Assembly (NCBI GenBank): GCA_045106735.1 | Contig: JBGCEZ010000002.1 | Location: 1 to 41,188, forward strand | Reading direction: 5' to 3' | Length of the DNA: 41,188 nucleotides | Origin: JBGCEZ01 sp045106735 | GTDB taxonomy: Bacteria; Planctomycetota; Phycisphaerae; Phycisphaerales; SM1A02 | Part shown: positions 8,557 through 16,881 of the stretch, piece by piece | Layout: the number at the start of each line of letters is the position of its first letter | Numbering within the stretch: the first letter of the stretch is position 1 | Translations under genes and position numbers: made by a program | Notes under the pieces: generated by a model | Told to the model about the DNA's origin: nothing | Databases searched by the model: none | The model's input: only the letters and a program-made list of their open reading frames with translations

Positions 8557-10497
8557 ATGTCCAAGGTCGACCTTTCGAAGCTGAAGAACGTCTCGGAGAA
8601 GGATCGCAAGCAGATCCAGCAGGCCGAGGAAATGCTCGGACCCGAGCCCGAGGACATGGGCTTCATCAAGAACCTCTTCTGGGGCAACTTCCGCGAGAAG
8701 CTCGTCTTCCCGTACCCGGAGATCTCAGCCGAAGAGATCAGCCGCTGCGACCAACTGCTCGCCGGCCTGGACGAGTACCTGAAGAACGATCACCCGCGCA
8801 TCGAGGTGGACCAGAACCAGGAACTTCCCCGCTGGGCCATCGACCGGCTCTTTGGCCTCGGCGTCATGGGGATGATCATTCCCCAGGAGTACGGCGGCGG
8901 TGGGTTCAGCATCACCAGCTACAACCGCGTGCTTTCGCGCATCGGCGAGACCTGCGGCTCCACCGCGGTCGTCGTTTCGGCCCACCAGTCGATCGGCTGC
9001 GGCGCCCTGGTGCTCTTTGGCACCGAAGACCAGAAGAAGCGCTTCCTGCCCCGCATGGCCACCGACACGCTGTCGGCCTTCTGCCTGAGCGAACCGAACG
9101 TCGGCTGCGACGCCGGCGGCCAGGAGACCCGCTTCAAGAAGAACGACGACGGCTCGTTCACGATCATCAGTGGCGAAAAGAAATGGGCCACCTCCGGCGC
9201 CCTCTCCGGCCTGTTCACCGTGATGGGCAAGCAAGAGATCGTCGACCCCAAGACGGGCAAGAAGAAGGACAAGGTCACCGCGCTGATCGTCACGCCCGAC
9301 ATGGACGGCGTCGACATCTTCAGCCGCAACCGGTCCAAGAGCACCATCCGCGGCACCTGGCAGGCCCGCATCAAGTTCGAGAACGTGCGCGTTCCGGCCG
9401 AGAACCTGCTGCACCACGAGGGCCGCGGCCTGAACGTGGCCCTGACCTGCCTGAACTACGGCCGCTGCACGCTGTCCGCCGGCATGGTCGGTGCAGCCAA
9501 GGCTGCCTTTGAGCAAGGCACCAAGTGGGCCCTGACCCGCCACCAGTTCGATCGTCCGCTGGCCGACTTCGATCTCGTCCAGGACAACATCGCCAAGATG
9601 CACGCGTACGTGTACGCGACCGAGGCGATGCTGTACATGACCACCGGCATGGTGGACCGCGGCGACGACGACATCATGCTCGAGACCGCGATCTGCAAGG
9701 TCTTCTGCTCGCACTTCGGTTTCCTGGGCCCCGACGCGGCCATGCAGATCATGGGCGGCGAAGGCTTCATGACCGAGAACGAGCTGGAGCGCGTCTGGCG
9801 CGACAGCCGCATCAACACGGTCGTGGAAGGGGCGAACGAAGTCATGCACTCGTTCGTCTTTGCCTACGGCTCCAAGCAGCTCGGCGAGTTCATGCTCGGG
9901 GTCAAGGAGAACCCGGTCAAGAACCCCGGCGCCGCGATGAAGATCGGCATGCAGCTCTTTGGCGGCATCAAGCCCAAGGCCCCCGAGATCCACACGCTCA
10001 GCCCTCAGCTCTACGACCACGGCAAGCGGCTCACCAAGCTCACGCAGCGCTTCAGCCACGAAGTGAAGATGAGCTTCAAGCGGCACGAGGAGAAGCTGAT
10101 CACCGATCAGATGACCCAGCGTCGCCTGTCTTGGTGCGCGATCTACCTGCACGCGATGGCGTGCGTGCTCAGCCGCGTCGACGGCACCATCCGCAAGGGC
10201 ATCAACGGCGACACGCTGGCCAGCGAGATGGCGACGGTCAACTACTGCGTTGAGTGGTTCGCCCGCGAGATCGACGAGAACATCCGCGGCCTGACCAGCA
10301 ACTACGACGAGGCCATGCGGGCCGCGGCCAAGGTTGCGATCAAGCACGTCAACGACCTCGACAACAAGTGGTACGCGATCCCCGAACGCACGCCCGACAT
10401 GGACGCCCGCGGTTCCGGCAAGGAGCTGGAGCAGGAGTTCATCCAGCAGTTCGGCGAGGGCTCGGTCTTTGTCGAGACCGGTCAGGTCAAGGTCTGA
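8557..10497 (+). CDS. Acyl-CoA dehydrogenase with C-terminal extension
   Basis: The gene encodes 646 residues from the ATG at 8557, with GGAG six to seven bases upstream. It is an FAD enzyme that introduces the alpha-beta double bond into an acyl-CoA and passes electrons to ETF. The core family features are present: PQEYGGGGFSITSYNRVLSRIGE in the N-terminal helical domain, the FAD-binding AFCLSEPNVGCDAG region, GEKKWATSGALSGLFTVMGK in the middle beta-domain, RVPAENLL, and the C-terminal QIMGGEGFMTENELERVWRD and VEGANEV, placing the catalytic base at E424. It is about 240 residues longer than the short-chain type; the extra C-terminal helical domain (about 440-646) is a feature of VLCAD/ACAD9-like enzymes. 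The leucine-type dehydrogenase follows 99 bases downstream, which suggests work on branched-chain acyl-CoAs, but the chain length preference cannot be read from sequence. Confidence 0.93.
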   Translation: MSKVDLSKLKNVSEKDRKQIQQAEEMLGPEPEDMGFIKNLFWGNFREKLVFPYPEISAEEISRCDQLLAGLDEYLKNDHPRIEVDQNQELPRWAIDRLFGLGVMGMIIPQEYGGGGFSITSYNRVLSRIGETCGSTAVVVSAHQSIGCGALVLFGTEDQKKRFLPRMATDTLSAFCLSEPNVGCDAGGQETRFKKNDDGSFTIISGEKKWATSGALSGLFTVMGKQEIVDPKTGKKKDKVTALIVTPDMDGVDIFSRNRSKSTIRGTWQARIKFENVRVPAENLLHHEGRGLNVALTCLNYGRCTLSAGMVGAAKAAFEQGTKWALTRHQFDRPLADFDLVQDNIAKMHAYVYATEAMLYMTTGMVDRGDDDIMLETAICKVFCSHFGFLGPDAAMQIMGGEGFMTENELERVWRDSRINTVVEGANEVMHSFVFAYGSKQLGEFMLGVKENPVKNPGAAMKIGMQLFGGIKPKAPEIHTLSPQLYDHGKRLTKLTQRFSHEVKMSFKRHEEKLITDQMTQRRLSWCAIYLHAMACVLSRVDGTIRKGINGDTLASEMATVNYCVEWFAREIDENIRGLTSNYDEAMRAAAKVAIKHVNDLDNKWYAIPERTPDMDARGSGKELEQEFIQQFGEGSVFVETGQVKV

Positions 10498-10525
10498 TCG
10501 TCCCCACCATCCAGAAGTGAATCCT

Positions 10526-10578
10526 CGCGCGGCGGCTCAAGTGGGCCGCCGCGCGTCGCAGGAAGGCCCCGAGGGGCC
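10526..10578 (+). promoter_or_regulatory. Two hairpins between acyl-CoA dehydrogenase and leucine dehydrogenase genes
   Basis: The first hairpin pairs 10526-10536 with 10545-10555 (11 G-C pairs, 8-base loop). The second pairs GGCCCC (10565-10570) with GGGGCC (10573-10578) and ends five bases before the AAGGAG ribosome binding site of the next gene. Neither has a T run. They may attenuate or process a shared transcript, or protect the 3' end of the upstream mRNA. Confidence 0.45.
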
Positions 10579-10596
10579 CAAGAAGGAGCCCGCTTG

Positions 10597-11670
10597 ATGA
10601 ACTCGATCGAGCAGATGCGCGATTTCGGCCACGAACTGCTGATGTTCCACCAGGACCCCGAGACGGGCCTGCGGGCCATCGCCGCGGTCCACGACTCCAC
10701 CCTCGGCCCGGGCTTTGGCGGTTGCCGGCGTTGGTACTACGCGACCGAGTCGGACGCCCTGCACGACGTGCTCCGCTTGAGCGAGGGCATGACGTACAAG
10801 AACGCGGTCGCCGGCCTGCCGGTCGGCGGCGGCAAGTCCGTCGTCCTGCTGCCGGAGCCCGGATTCGGGGCGACCGAGGCCGAGGCCCGCGCCATGGGCC
10901 GCTTCATCGAGCGCATGAACGGCGAGTACATCTCGGCCGAAGACGTTGGCCTGACCACGCAGTACGTTGACTGGATGGCCCGCGAGACGCGGCACGTCTG
11001 CGGCGGCGTGGAGCACGTGGCCGGTGGCGATCCATCGCCGCACACGGCCCAGGGCGTGGTGAACGCGATGAAGGCGGCCTTGACCTTCACCGGTCGCCCG
11101 TCGAGCTTTGAGAATGTGCACGTGGCCATCCAGGGCACGGGCAACGTCGGCACGAACGTGGCCCGGATTCTGGCCGGACTTGGGGCGCGGCTGACGGTCG
11201 CGGACATCGACGATCGTTCGGTTGAAGCAGTCTGCCGAGACTACGGCGCAGCCGCGGTCCACGTCGACGAGATCCTGAGCGTGGAGTGCGACATCATGGC
11301 GCCGTGCGCCATGGGCGGCGCGGTCACCCGTCGGGTGATCGACGGCTTCAAGTGCCCGATTCTCTGCGGCGGCGCGAACAACATCCTGGAGGACTACGAC
11401 GAAGGCGGCGTGGCCCTGAAGGAGAAGGGCATCGTCTACGTGCCGGATTTCGTGGCCAATGCCGGCGGCGTGATCGAACTCGCCGGCGTGCACTGCGGCA
11501 TCAACGAGAACGATCGCAAGCAGAAGATCGCGGCGATCGAGGCCACGAGCCTCGAGCTCCTCGAGCGGGCCAAAACCGAGTCGAACACCTACTTCGCCGC
11601 GGTATCCGTGGCCAAGCAGCGCATCCGCGACGCCAAGGACGCCCGGGCCCGCGAGGCGGCCAACGCCTGA
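10597..11670 (+). CDS. Leucine/branched-chain amino acid dehydrogenase
   Basis: The gene encodes 357 residues; the ATG at 10597 has an AAGGAG ribosome binding site. It belongs to the Glu/Leu/Phe/Val dehydrogenase superfamily and most resembles leucine dehydrogenase, which deaminates Leu, Ile and Val to 2-oxoacids with NAD. Substrate and catalytic residues fall at the classical LeuDH positions: K68 in MTYKNAVAG, K80 in LPVGGGKSVV, and the aspartate in ISAEDVG at D116. The Rossmann domain shows IQGTGNVGTNVARIL followed by an acidic residue in TVADID, which fits NAD preference. GGANNIL and VPDFVANAGGVI are also family motifs. The length matches LeuDH (about 350-365). The preceding acyl-CoA dehydrogenase and the oxoacid dehydrogenase at 15625 fit a branched-chain amino acid route. 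A strong terminator follows. Confidence 0.92.
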   Translation: MNSIEQMRDFGHELLMFHQDPETGLRAIAAVHDSTLGPGFGGCRRWYYATESDALHDVLRLSEGMTYKNAVAGLPVGGGKSVVLLPEPGFGATEAEARAMGRFIERMNGEYISAEDVGLTTQYVDWMARETRHVCGGVEHVAGGDPSPHTAQGVVNAMKAALTFTGRPSSFENVHVAIQGTGNVGTNVARILAGLGARLTVADIDDRSVEAVCRDYGAAAVHVDEILSVECDIMAPCAMGGAVTRRVIDGFKCPILCGGANNILEDYDEGGVALKEKGIVYVPDFVANAGGVIELAGVHCGINENDRKQKIAAIEATSLELLERAKTESNTYFAAVSVAKQRIRDAKDARAREAANA

Positions 11671-11720
11671 TGCGACCGGGTCAACGCTGACCCGGCCCCG
11701 ACCCCAACCGATCGAACACC

Positions 11721-11761
11721 CGCCCGGATCGCCCGCTTCACCGCGGCGATCCGGGCGTTTT
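11721..11761 (+). terminator. Rho-independent terminator after the leucine dehydrogenase gene
   Basis: A perfect 13-pair stem (11721-11733 with 11745-11757) and an 11-base loop are followed by TTTT (11758-11761). This is the clearest intrinsic terminator in the window and separates the dehydrogenase unit from the beta-propeller gene. Confidence 0.9.
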
Positions 11762-11864
11762 CATGTCGCGCCGGCCCCTCCCTCGCGGTAGCCTCGCTGA
11801 CGGTCCGCCGGCGCCCCCGGACGCTCCATCCGGCCCAGGTGCCTGCCCCGTGGAGACTCCAACC

Positions 11865-14447
11865 ATGCAACGACATCTCATCTTGGCCGCCACGATCTCG
11901 GTGCTCGTGCCCGCCAGCGGCACGATCGCCGCCGAGGCCGACGACGTCCACGTCGACCCGGAGGGCAATGCGCCCATCCGCACGATTGAATGGGACGGCA
12001 CGCGCCCGGTGCCCTTCACGATGCTGGGCGAGCTCGGGCTTGTCACCGATGCGGGCGCCAAAGGCGGCAGCGGCGCCGGCGGCGACACCGAAGGCGGGGC
12101 CCAGGACTCGATCTCCGTCGAGCAGGATCCCGAAGGCGACATGCCGCGCGAGATTCGCTGGCTGCCCGACGGCAGTGCGTACGTCGTCATCCACCGCGAC
12201 ACCGACCTCCTGACCGTGCACGACGCGGCCAGCGGCGACGTCAGCGCTTCCTTCGTCGTCGGCGACTTTCCGGTTGACGTCGCCCTCTCGCCGGACAGCG
12301 CGACGGCCGTCACCGCGAACGTGCTCGGCAACAGCCTGTCGATCGTGGACCTGGACAGTGGCACGGTGACCGACGTCCCGGTCACCGGCCTCCAGCCGTA
12401 CCGCGTGCTGATCACGCCCGACGGTTCGCGCGCCGCGGCCGGCGTCATCAACGACGGCGTCAGCAGCGCGGTCAGCGTCGTCGACCTGGCCACCGCAACC
12501 GAGGTCGCCTCGATCGCCACCGGCGGCCAGGGCGCGATTGGCGTGCAGTTCAACGTCGAGTCGGCGGAGTTCAAGAACTTCTTCACCGACCTGGCCATGA
12601 ACGGCGACGGCCGACTCGTGACGTACGACCGGGCCAACGACGTTGCCACCGTGGTGGATGTCCTGGCCGGCACCGTCGTGAACATCGTCGACCTGCCCGA
12701 CGGCCCCGATTCGGTGGCCGTTCAGCCGGGCGGCACGCTCGCCGCCATCGGCTGCGAAACCGCCGACGAACTGGCGGTCATCGACCTCTCCACCGCCACC
12801 CTGGTCACGACCTTCCCCGCCCCGGGCTTGGGTGACCGGCGACTGCTCATCACGCCCAACGGCCAGGAGATCGTGGGCTGGACGACGACGTTCGTCACGT
12901 TCTTCGACATCAGCAGCGGCGCCATCCTTGGCGGCGTCGACCACGCGAACTTCGTCAAGGGCGACCTGGAGTTCACCGGCGACGGCGCGAACCTGCTCGT
13001 GGGATCGGCCCGGCTGCGGGTGATCGACCTGGCCACGCGAACGCTCGTCGAGACCGTGGAAGCCCCGCCGACCTACGAGACGGCGGCGAGCCCGACCGGG
13101 GACACCGTCGTGGCCCTGAACAACATCTTCAGTTCGGACATCCACACGTTCACGATCAACGACGCGGCGAGCACGTTTGATGGCAACCGCGCCGCCGGCG
13201 TGCCGGCCGAGGGCGACAACCCCTTCACCGTGGACGTGAGCCCCGACGGCAACACGGCCATCGCCGGCAACCTCTGGTCCGGCAACCTGGCCGTGATCGA
13301 CCTGCCCGCCGGCACGGTGCGGGCCTGGATCCCCTGCGGTTTCCGCATCAAGGAAGCTCGGATCAGCCCCGACGGCATGACCGCCGCGGTGTGCGCGATG
13401 GACGCCAACCAAGTGGTGTTCATCGATCTGGCCACGGACACCGTGCGCGGCGCGATCCCGATCTTCAATCGGCCGGCCCACGTGGAGTTCAGCCCCGATT
13501 CGTCGGAGGCGTACGTGCTGAACATCGCCGGGACGGACCGGCTGTCCTTCATTGATCTTTCGTCGCCCGTACCGGCGTTGATCACGCAGATCGGTGCCGG
13601 CCAGGCCGGCGCAGCCAACGGCCCCACGTACAGCGAAGTCAGCGGCATGGCCATCACCGCCGACGGCGCGTACGTGCTCACCTGCGACTCGTTCAACGAT
13701 CTGCTGCGGGTGTACGACACGGCGGCCCGCTCACTGGTCGCCAGCGTCCCCACGGGCGACTTCCCGTTGCAGGTGGGCGTGGCGGCGAATGCTTCGATTG
13801 CCGTCGTCGTCAACCACTTCGGCGACTCGGTCACCGTGGTCAACATCGACGGGGCAAGCTCATCGGCCATCGGCGACGTCGTCGGCCTGGACCGTTTCCC
13901 GATCTCGGTCGCGGTCGACGGGCCGGGGAACTTTGCCTACGTGGGCACCCGGCCAAGCGGCGGCACCGGCACCAATGCGCTGCGGTCGATCGACCTGAAC
14001 ACGCTGAGTGTGGCGATGACGCTCGACCTGGGCGACGGCTCTCCGCGCGATCTGGTGGCCGACTTCGATGGCGCGTCCGGCGGCGAGTTGATCGCCGGCC
14101 TGACGAACTCGGAGTTGCTGGTGATCGACGTCCTTGGCGGAGCCCTCACGCCGATCGACCTGTACACGTTGCCGGCCACGCCCAAGGAACTGGCCTTTGA
14201 CGCGGGTTCGCGGAACGTGCTGGCCGCGATGCCGCCGGTGGACGCGATCGAACGCGTGGACCTGCCGGGCGGCGCGCCGCCCTGCCCCGCCGACTTGGAT
14301 GGCTCGGGCGCGGTGGACTTCGCCGACATCCTGGAAGTGCTGTCGAACTTCGGCGGCGTGGGGCCAGACGGCGATGCGAATGCCGATGGCACGGTGAACT
14401 TCGCCGACCTGCTCGCGGTGCTGTCGGAGTTCGGGCCGTGCCCGTGA
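11865..14447 (+). CDS. Secreted YVTN-type beta-propeller protein with dockerin-like tail
   Basis: The gene encodes 860 residues. The ATG at 11865 has a GGAG box and begins a signal peptide (MQRHLILAATISVLVPASG, cleavage near AAEA); a longer arginine-rich N-terminus is not credible. A glycine-rich linker (about 65-85) leads into many repeats of the YVTN/NHL style, each with a 'SPD...A' turn and a strand ending in hydrophobic-IDL: examples are VALSPDSATAVTANVLGNSL, DVSPDGNTAIAGNLWSGNL and ISPDGMTAAVCAMDANQVVF. They probably form two propellers. The C-terminus has two dockerin-like EF hands (ADLDGSGAVDFADILEVLS and DANADGTVNFADLLAVLS) and ends FGPCP. It is likely exported and surface-attached, possibly a binding scaffold. 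It has no evident link to the metabolic genes beside it. Confidence 0.85.
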   Translation: MQRHLILAATISVLVPASGTIAAEADDVHVDPEGNAPIRTIEWDGTRPVPFTMLGELGLVTDAGAKGGSGAGGDTEGGAQDSISVEQDPEGDMPREIRWLPDGSAYVVIHRDTDLLTVHDAASGDVSASFVVGDFPVDVALSPDSATAVTANVLGNSLSIVDLDSGTVTDVPVTGLQPYRVLITPDGSRAAAGVINDGVSSAVSVVDLATATEVASIATGGQGAIGVQFNVESAEFKNFFTDLAMNGDGRLVTYDRANDVATVVDVLAGTVVNIVDLPDGPDSVAVQPGGTLAAIGCETADELAVIDLSTATLVTTFPAPGLGDRRLLITPNGQEIVGWTTTFVTFFDISSGAILGGVDHANFVKGDLEFTGDGANLLVGSARLRVIDLATRTLVETVEAPPTYETAASPTGDTVVALNNIFSSDIHTFTINDAASTFDGNRAAGVPAEGDNPFTVDVSPDGNTAIAGNLWSGNLAVIDLPAGTVRAWIPCGFRIKEARISPDGMTAAVCAMDANQVVFIDLATDTVRGAIPIFNRPAHVEFSPDSSEAYVLNIAGTDRLSFIDLSSPVPALITQIGAGQAGAANGPTYSEVSGMAITADGAYVLTCDSFNDLLRVYDTAARSLVASVPTGDFPLQVGVAANASIAVVVNHFGDSVTVVNIDGASSSAIGDVVGLDRFPISVAVDGPGNFAYVGTRPSGGTGTNALRSIDLNTLSVAMTLDLGDGSPRDLVADFDGASGGELIAGLTNSELLVIDVLGGALTPIDLYTLPATPKELAFDAGSRNVLAAMPPVDAIERVDLPGGAPPCPADLDGSGAVDFADILEVLSNFGGVGPDGDANADGTVNFADLLAVLSEFGPCP

Positions 14448-14499
14448 TGACGGGCGCCAGGGCGGCGCCACCGCATGATGTGTCAGTCTGATCGTCGGC

Positions 14500-14537
14500 G
14501 ACGCCGCGAACGCCCCACTCGGGGAGTCCGCGGCGTC
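14500..14537 (+). terminator. Hairpin terminator after the beta-propeller gene
   Basis: GACGCCGCG (14500-14508) pairs with CGCGGCGTC (14529-14537), with an inner CCCC/GGGG stem at 14513-14524. The tail is GTTGTG. It lies between two convergent genes and could serve either strand. Confidence 0.6.
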
Positions 14538-14571
14538 GTTGTGCATCCGAGGGAGACGTACGCGATGCCGG

Positions 14572-15099
14572 TCAGCCGGTGAACGCACCGTGGCCCTTGC
14601 CCTCGAAGGCCAGCAGCCGGGTGAGCGCCGCTTCGGCCCGGGCCTTGTCGCCTCGCAGCAGGTGCCGGTGCAGCCCGAGGGCCATCACCGCGGACTCGTT
14701 GAGCATGATCCGCATGTCACGGGTGAAGTCCTGGGTGCGATCGCCGTACTTGGCCGCGGCCGAGTTCGCGATGGGGATCCGGGCCGCGCGATCGATCGCG
14801 TCGGTGATCGCCCGCACGATTGCGAGCGCCGGTCCGCCCAGGGCGAGCAGCGCCTCCGGCGTGGTGGCCGCCGGGAGGCCACGCCGCACGAGGCGGAGGC
14901 CGTCACTCATCGCCCCCATCGCGTCGCCGAAGGTCTGCGGGATGTTCGGCACGGGATTCAGAAGCGGGCCAGGGGCCGCGGCCGGCGGAGCGGCCTGACG
15001 GTCGGCGGCAAGCACGCCGGCGGCGGTGGTGGCGGCGGCGGTGCCGGCGGCAAGGCCGGCGAGGGCGACGAATCGGCGGCGGTCAACGGCATCAGGCAT
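14572..15099 (-). CDS. Exported cytochrome b562-like four-helix protein
   Basis: The gene encodes 175 residues from the ATG at 15099 (MPDAVDRRRF). The n-region RRRF followed by a long Ala/Gly hydrophobic stretch looks like a twin-arginine or Sec signal, with cleavage near LAAD. An alternative start at 15189 would add 30 residues. The mature part is helical and matches the layout of soluble cytochrome b562: MGAMSDGLRL aligns with the first helix, whose methionine is the haem ligand (here M61), then a long middle helix, then DFTRDMRIML and RGDKARAEAALTRLL as helices 3 and 4, with a histidine near the end (H170 in EGKGHGAF) at the position of the second haem ligand. There is no CxxCH motif, so haem would be non-covalent. 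The assignment rests on pattern alignment by eye. It diverges from the oxoacid dehydrogenase genes. Confidence 0.5.
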   Translation of the reverse strand: MPDAVDRRRFVALAGLAAGTAAATTAAGVLAADRQAAPPAAAPGPLLNPVPNIPQTFGDAMGAMSDGLRLVRRGLPAATTPEALLALGGPALAIVRAITDAIDRAARIPIANSAAAKYGDRTQDFTRDMRIMLNESAVMALGLHRHLLRGDKARAEAALTRLLAFEGKGHGAFTG

Positions 15100-15624
15100 G
15101 GAGAGCACTCGCTGGGGGTGAACGATGGCGGCCGGGGCGCGGAGGACTCCGTCGCCCGCCGTCCGCGGCTCCGCCACTTCAGTCGACATGGCGGCGAGTG
15201 TCCAGCCACCGCCATGTAACGACGGACGCCGGCGCGGAGGGGCGAAGGGCGGCCGAGGGACACCCCCACCGGACCACCGACCCCGCCCCGGCGCCGCGCC
15301 ACGGCCGGTCGCTCGGACGGCCGGACCCGCTACAATGTCCGGCCCGGCACCGTGTGCCTTCCGCGAACATGGCCCGAACAAAGCACCGCTGGCTCCGGCC
15401 GGCCGCGCCGCGCATCGGACGTTCGCCACCCCGGACCGGGACCCGTCAGCCCTCGACCTTGATTGGGCTGATGCGTTTGAACCTGATTCGCCGATCCGCC
15501 GGAGTGCCGGCGGGCCGCGAGACGCCACCCGACCCCTCCGGTCATCCTGGGGATGGCCCCGGGATCGCTCCCGCCCCTTCGGCCTCCCCCGCCCCCCACG
15601 GCCCTTTCCCGAGGAACGCCCGCC
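15100..15624. other. Divergent intergenic region upstream of pdhA
   Basis: These 525 bases between the b562-like gene and pdhA hold no credible gene. A good -10-like TACAAT lies at 15331-15336, flanked by G+C, and would give a leader of about 280 bases for pdhA. No -35 box is evident. Short alternative starts for the minus-strand gene also lie here (15189). Confidence 0.35.
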
Positions 15625-16749
15625 ATGCCCATCAAGAGCGCATTCAAGGCCGAGATCAAGCACGTCGGGATCCTCGACGAGAACGGCAGCTTCGACGCCA
15701 AGCTCGGCAAGGACCTGATCCCGAATGACGACCTGATCAAGCTCTACGAGCACATGGTCATGTGCCGCGAGCTCGATGAGATCGCCTTCCTCCTGCAGCG
15801 CTCCGGCCGCATGGGCACCTACCCGCAGAACATGGGCCAGGAAGCCACGAGCCTCGGCGCCGCCTACGTGCTGGACAAGGCCGACTGGCTGGTCACCTGC
15901 TACCGCGAGAACGCTGGCCTCTTCTGGCACGGCGTTCCCATGACCCACGTGCTCCTGCACTGGATGGGCGACGAACGCGGCAACTACATCCCCGACGACG
16001 TGCACGCCACGCCGCTGTCGATTCCGATCGGCACGCAGATGCTGCACGCCACCGGCATCGCCTGGGCCAGCAAGAACCAGAAGAAGGGCGAGATCGCCTG
16101 CACGTTCTTTGGCGATGGCGCGACGAGCGAAGGCGACTTCCACGAGGCGGCGAACTTCGCGGCCAACCTGGACATCCCGGTCATCTTCTTCTGCCAGAAC
16201 AACGGCTGGGCCATCAGCGTCCCGTCGAAGATCCAGTCGTCGGCCCCGACCTTCGCCCAGCGCGGCATCGCGTACGGCATGGAGTGCTGGCAGTGCGACG
16301 GCAATGACATCTTCGCCGTCGTCAAGGTCATGAAGGACGCGGCGAAGATCGCCCGCGAGGAGAACCGCCCGGTCTTCATCGAAGGCCTGACGTACCGCCT
16401 CGGCGACCACACCACGGCCGACGACGCCCGCCGCTACCGCGACGCGGACGAACTCGAGTCCTGGAAGAAGAAGGATCCCCTCCTCCGTCTGCGGAAGCAC
16501 ATGGAGAAGAACCTCAAGATCTGGGATCAGAAGAAGGAAGACGCCTGCCGCACGGAGGCCAAGGCCAAGGTCGAAGCCATCGTGGCCGAGGCCGAGGGCA
16601 TCGAGGCCCCCGCGATCAGCGACTTCTTCGATCACATGTACGCGACCACGCCGCCGGACCTGGCCAAGCAGCGCGACACCATGCGGACCAGCGGCATCGG
16701 CCAAGATCCCTCGCAGATCGACGCCCCCACGCCCGCCGGCACCGCGTAA
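15625..16749 (+). CDS. pdhA: 2-oxoacid dehydrogenase E1 component, alpha subunit
   Basis: The gene encodes 374 residues; the ATG at 15625 has GAGGA nine bases upstream. It forms the thiamine diphosphate-dependent E1 heterotetramer with the next gene product and decarboxylates pyruvate or branched-chain 2-oxoacids. The ThDP motif is clear: GDG at 163-165 (FFGDGATSEGDFHEAANF) and ending with the NN pair at 192-193 (FFCQNNGWAIS). MGTYPQNMGQEATSLGAA and YRENAGLFWHG are the substrate-channel region, and YRLGDHTTADDARRYR is the phosphorylation-loop region. The sequence resembles Gram-positive-type PdhA and BkdA equally well. The nearby leucine dehydrogenase favours a branched-chain role; the absence of other BCAA genes keeps pyruvate dehydrogenase possible. 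Confidence 0.92.
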   Translation: MPIKSAFKAEIKHVGILDENGSFDAKLGKDLIPNDDLIKLYEHMVMCRELDEIAFLLQRSGRMGTYPQNMGQEATSLGAAYVLDKADWLVTCYRENAGLFWHGVPMTHVLLHWMGDERGNYIPDDVHATPLSIPIGTQMLHATGIAWASKNQKKGEIACTFFGDGATSEGDFHEAANFAANLDIPVIFFCQNNGWAISVPSKIQSSAPTFAQRGIAYGMECWQCDGNDIFAVVKVMKDAAKIAREENRPVFIEGLTYRLGDHTTADDARRYRDADELESWKKKDPLLRLRKHMEKNLKIWDQKKEDACRTEAKAKVEAIVAEAEGIEAPAISDFFDHMYATTPPDLAKQRDTMRTSGIGQDPSQIDAPTPAGTA

Positions 16750-16840
16750 GCCGGCACCGCCCGGCCCCCCTGCACCGACGGCCACCGGCACCTCCGCCCC
16801 GCCCGGCGACCGCCCGGCCCGCCCCCGACCCGACCACCCC

Positions 16841-16857
16841 CGCCGATCCGATCGGCG
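16841..16857 (+). promoter_or_regulatory. Hairpin just upstream of the pdhB ribosome binding site
   Basis: CGCCGAT (16841-16847) pairs with ATCGGCG (16851-16857) around a CCG loop, ending seven bases before the AAGGA ribosome binding site of pdhB. The rest of the 132-base gap is a C-rich spacer. It could set the expression ratio or mRNA processing between the two subunits. Confidence 0.35.
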
Positions 16858-16881
16858 ACGCCCGCAAGGAACCCCCGCACC

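Noticed and set aside
8725..10347. A 540-codon minus-strand frame across the acyl-CoA dehydrogenase gene
   Set aside because: Antisense to a strongly conserved enzyme; no domain or signal is recognisable in its translation.
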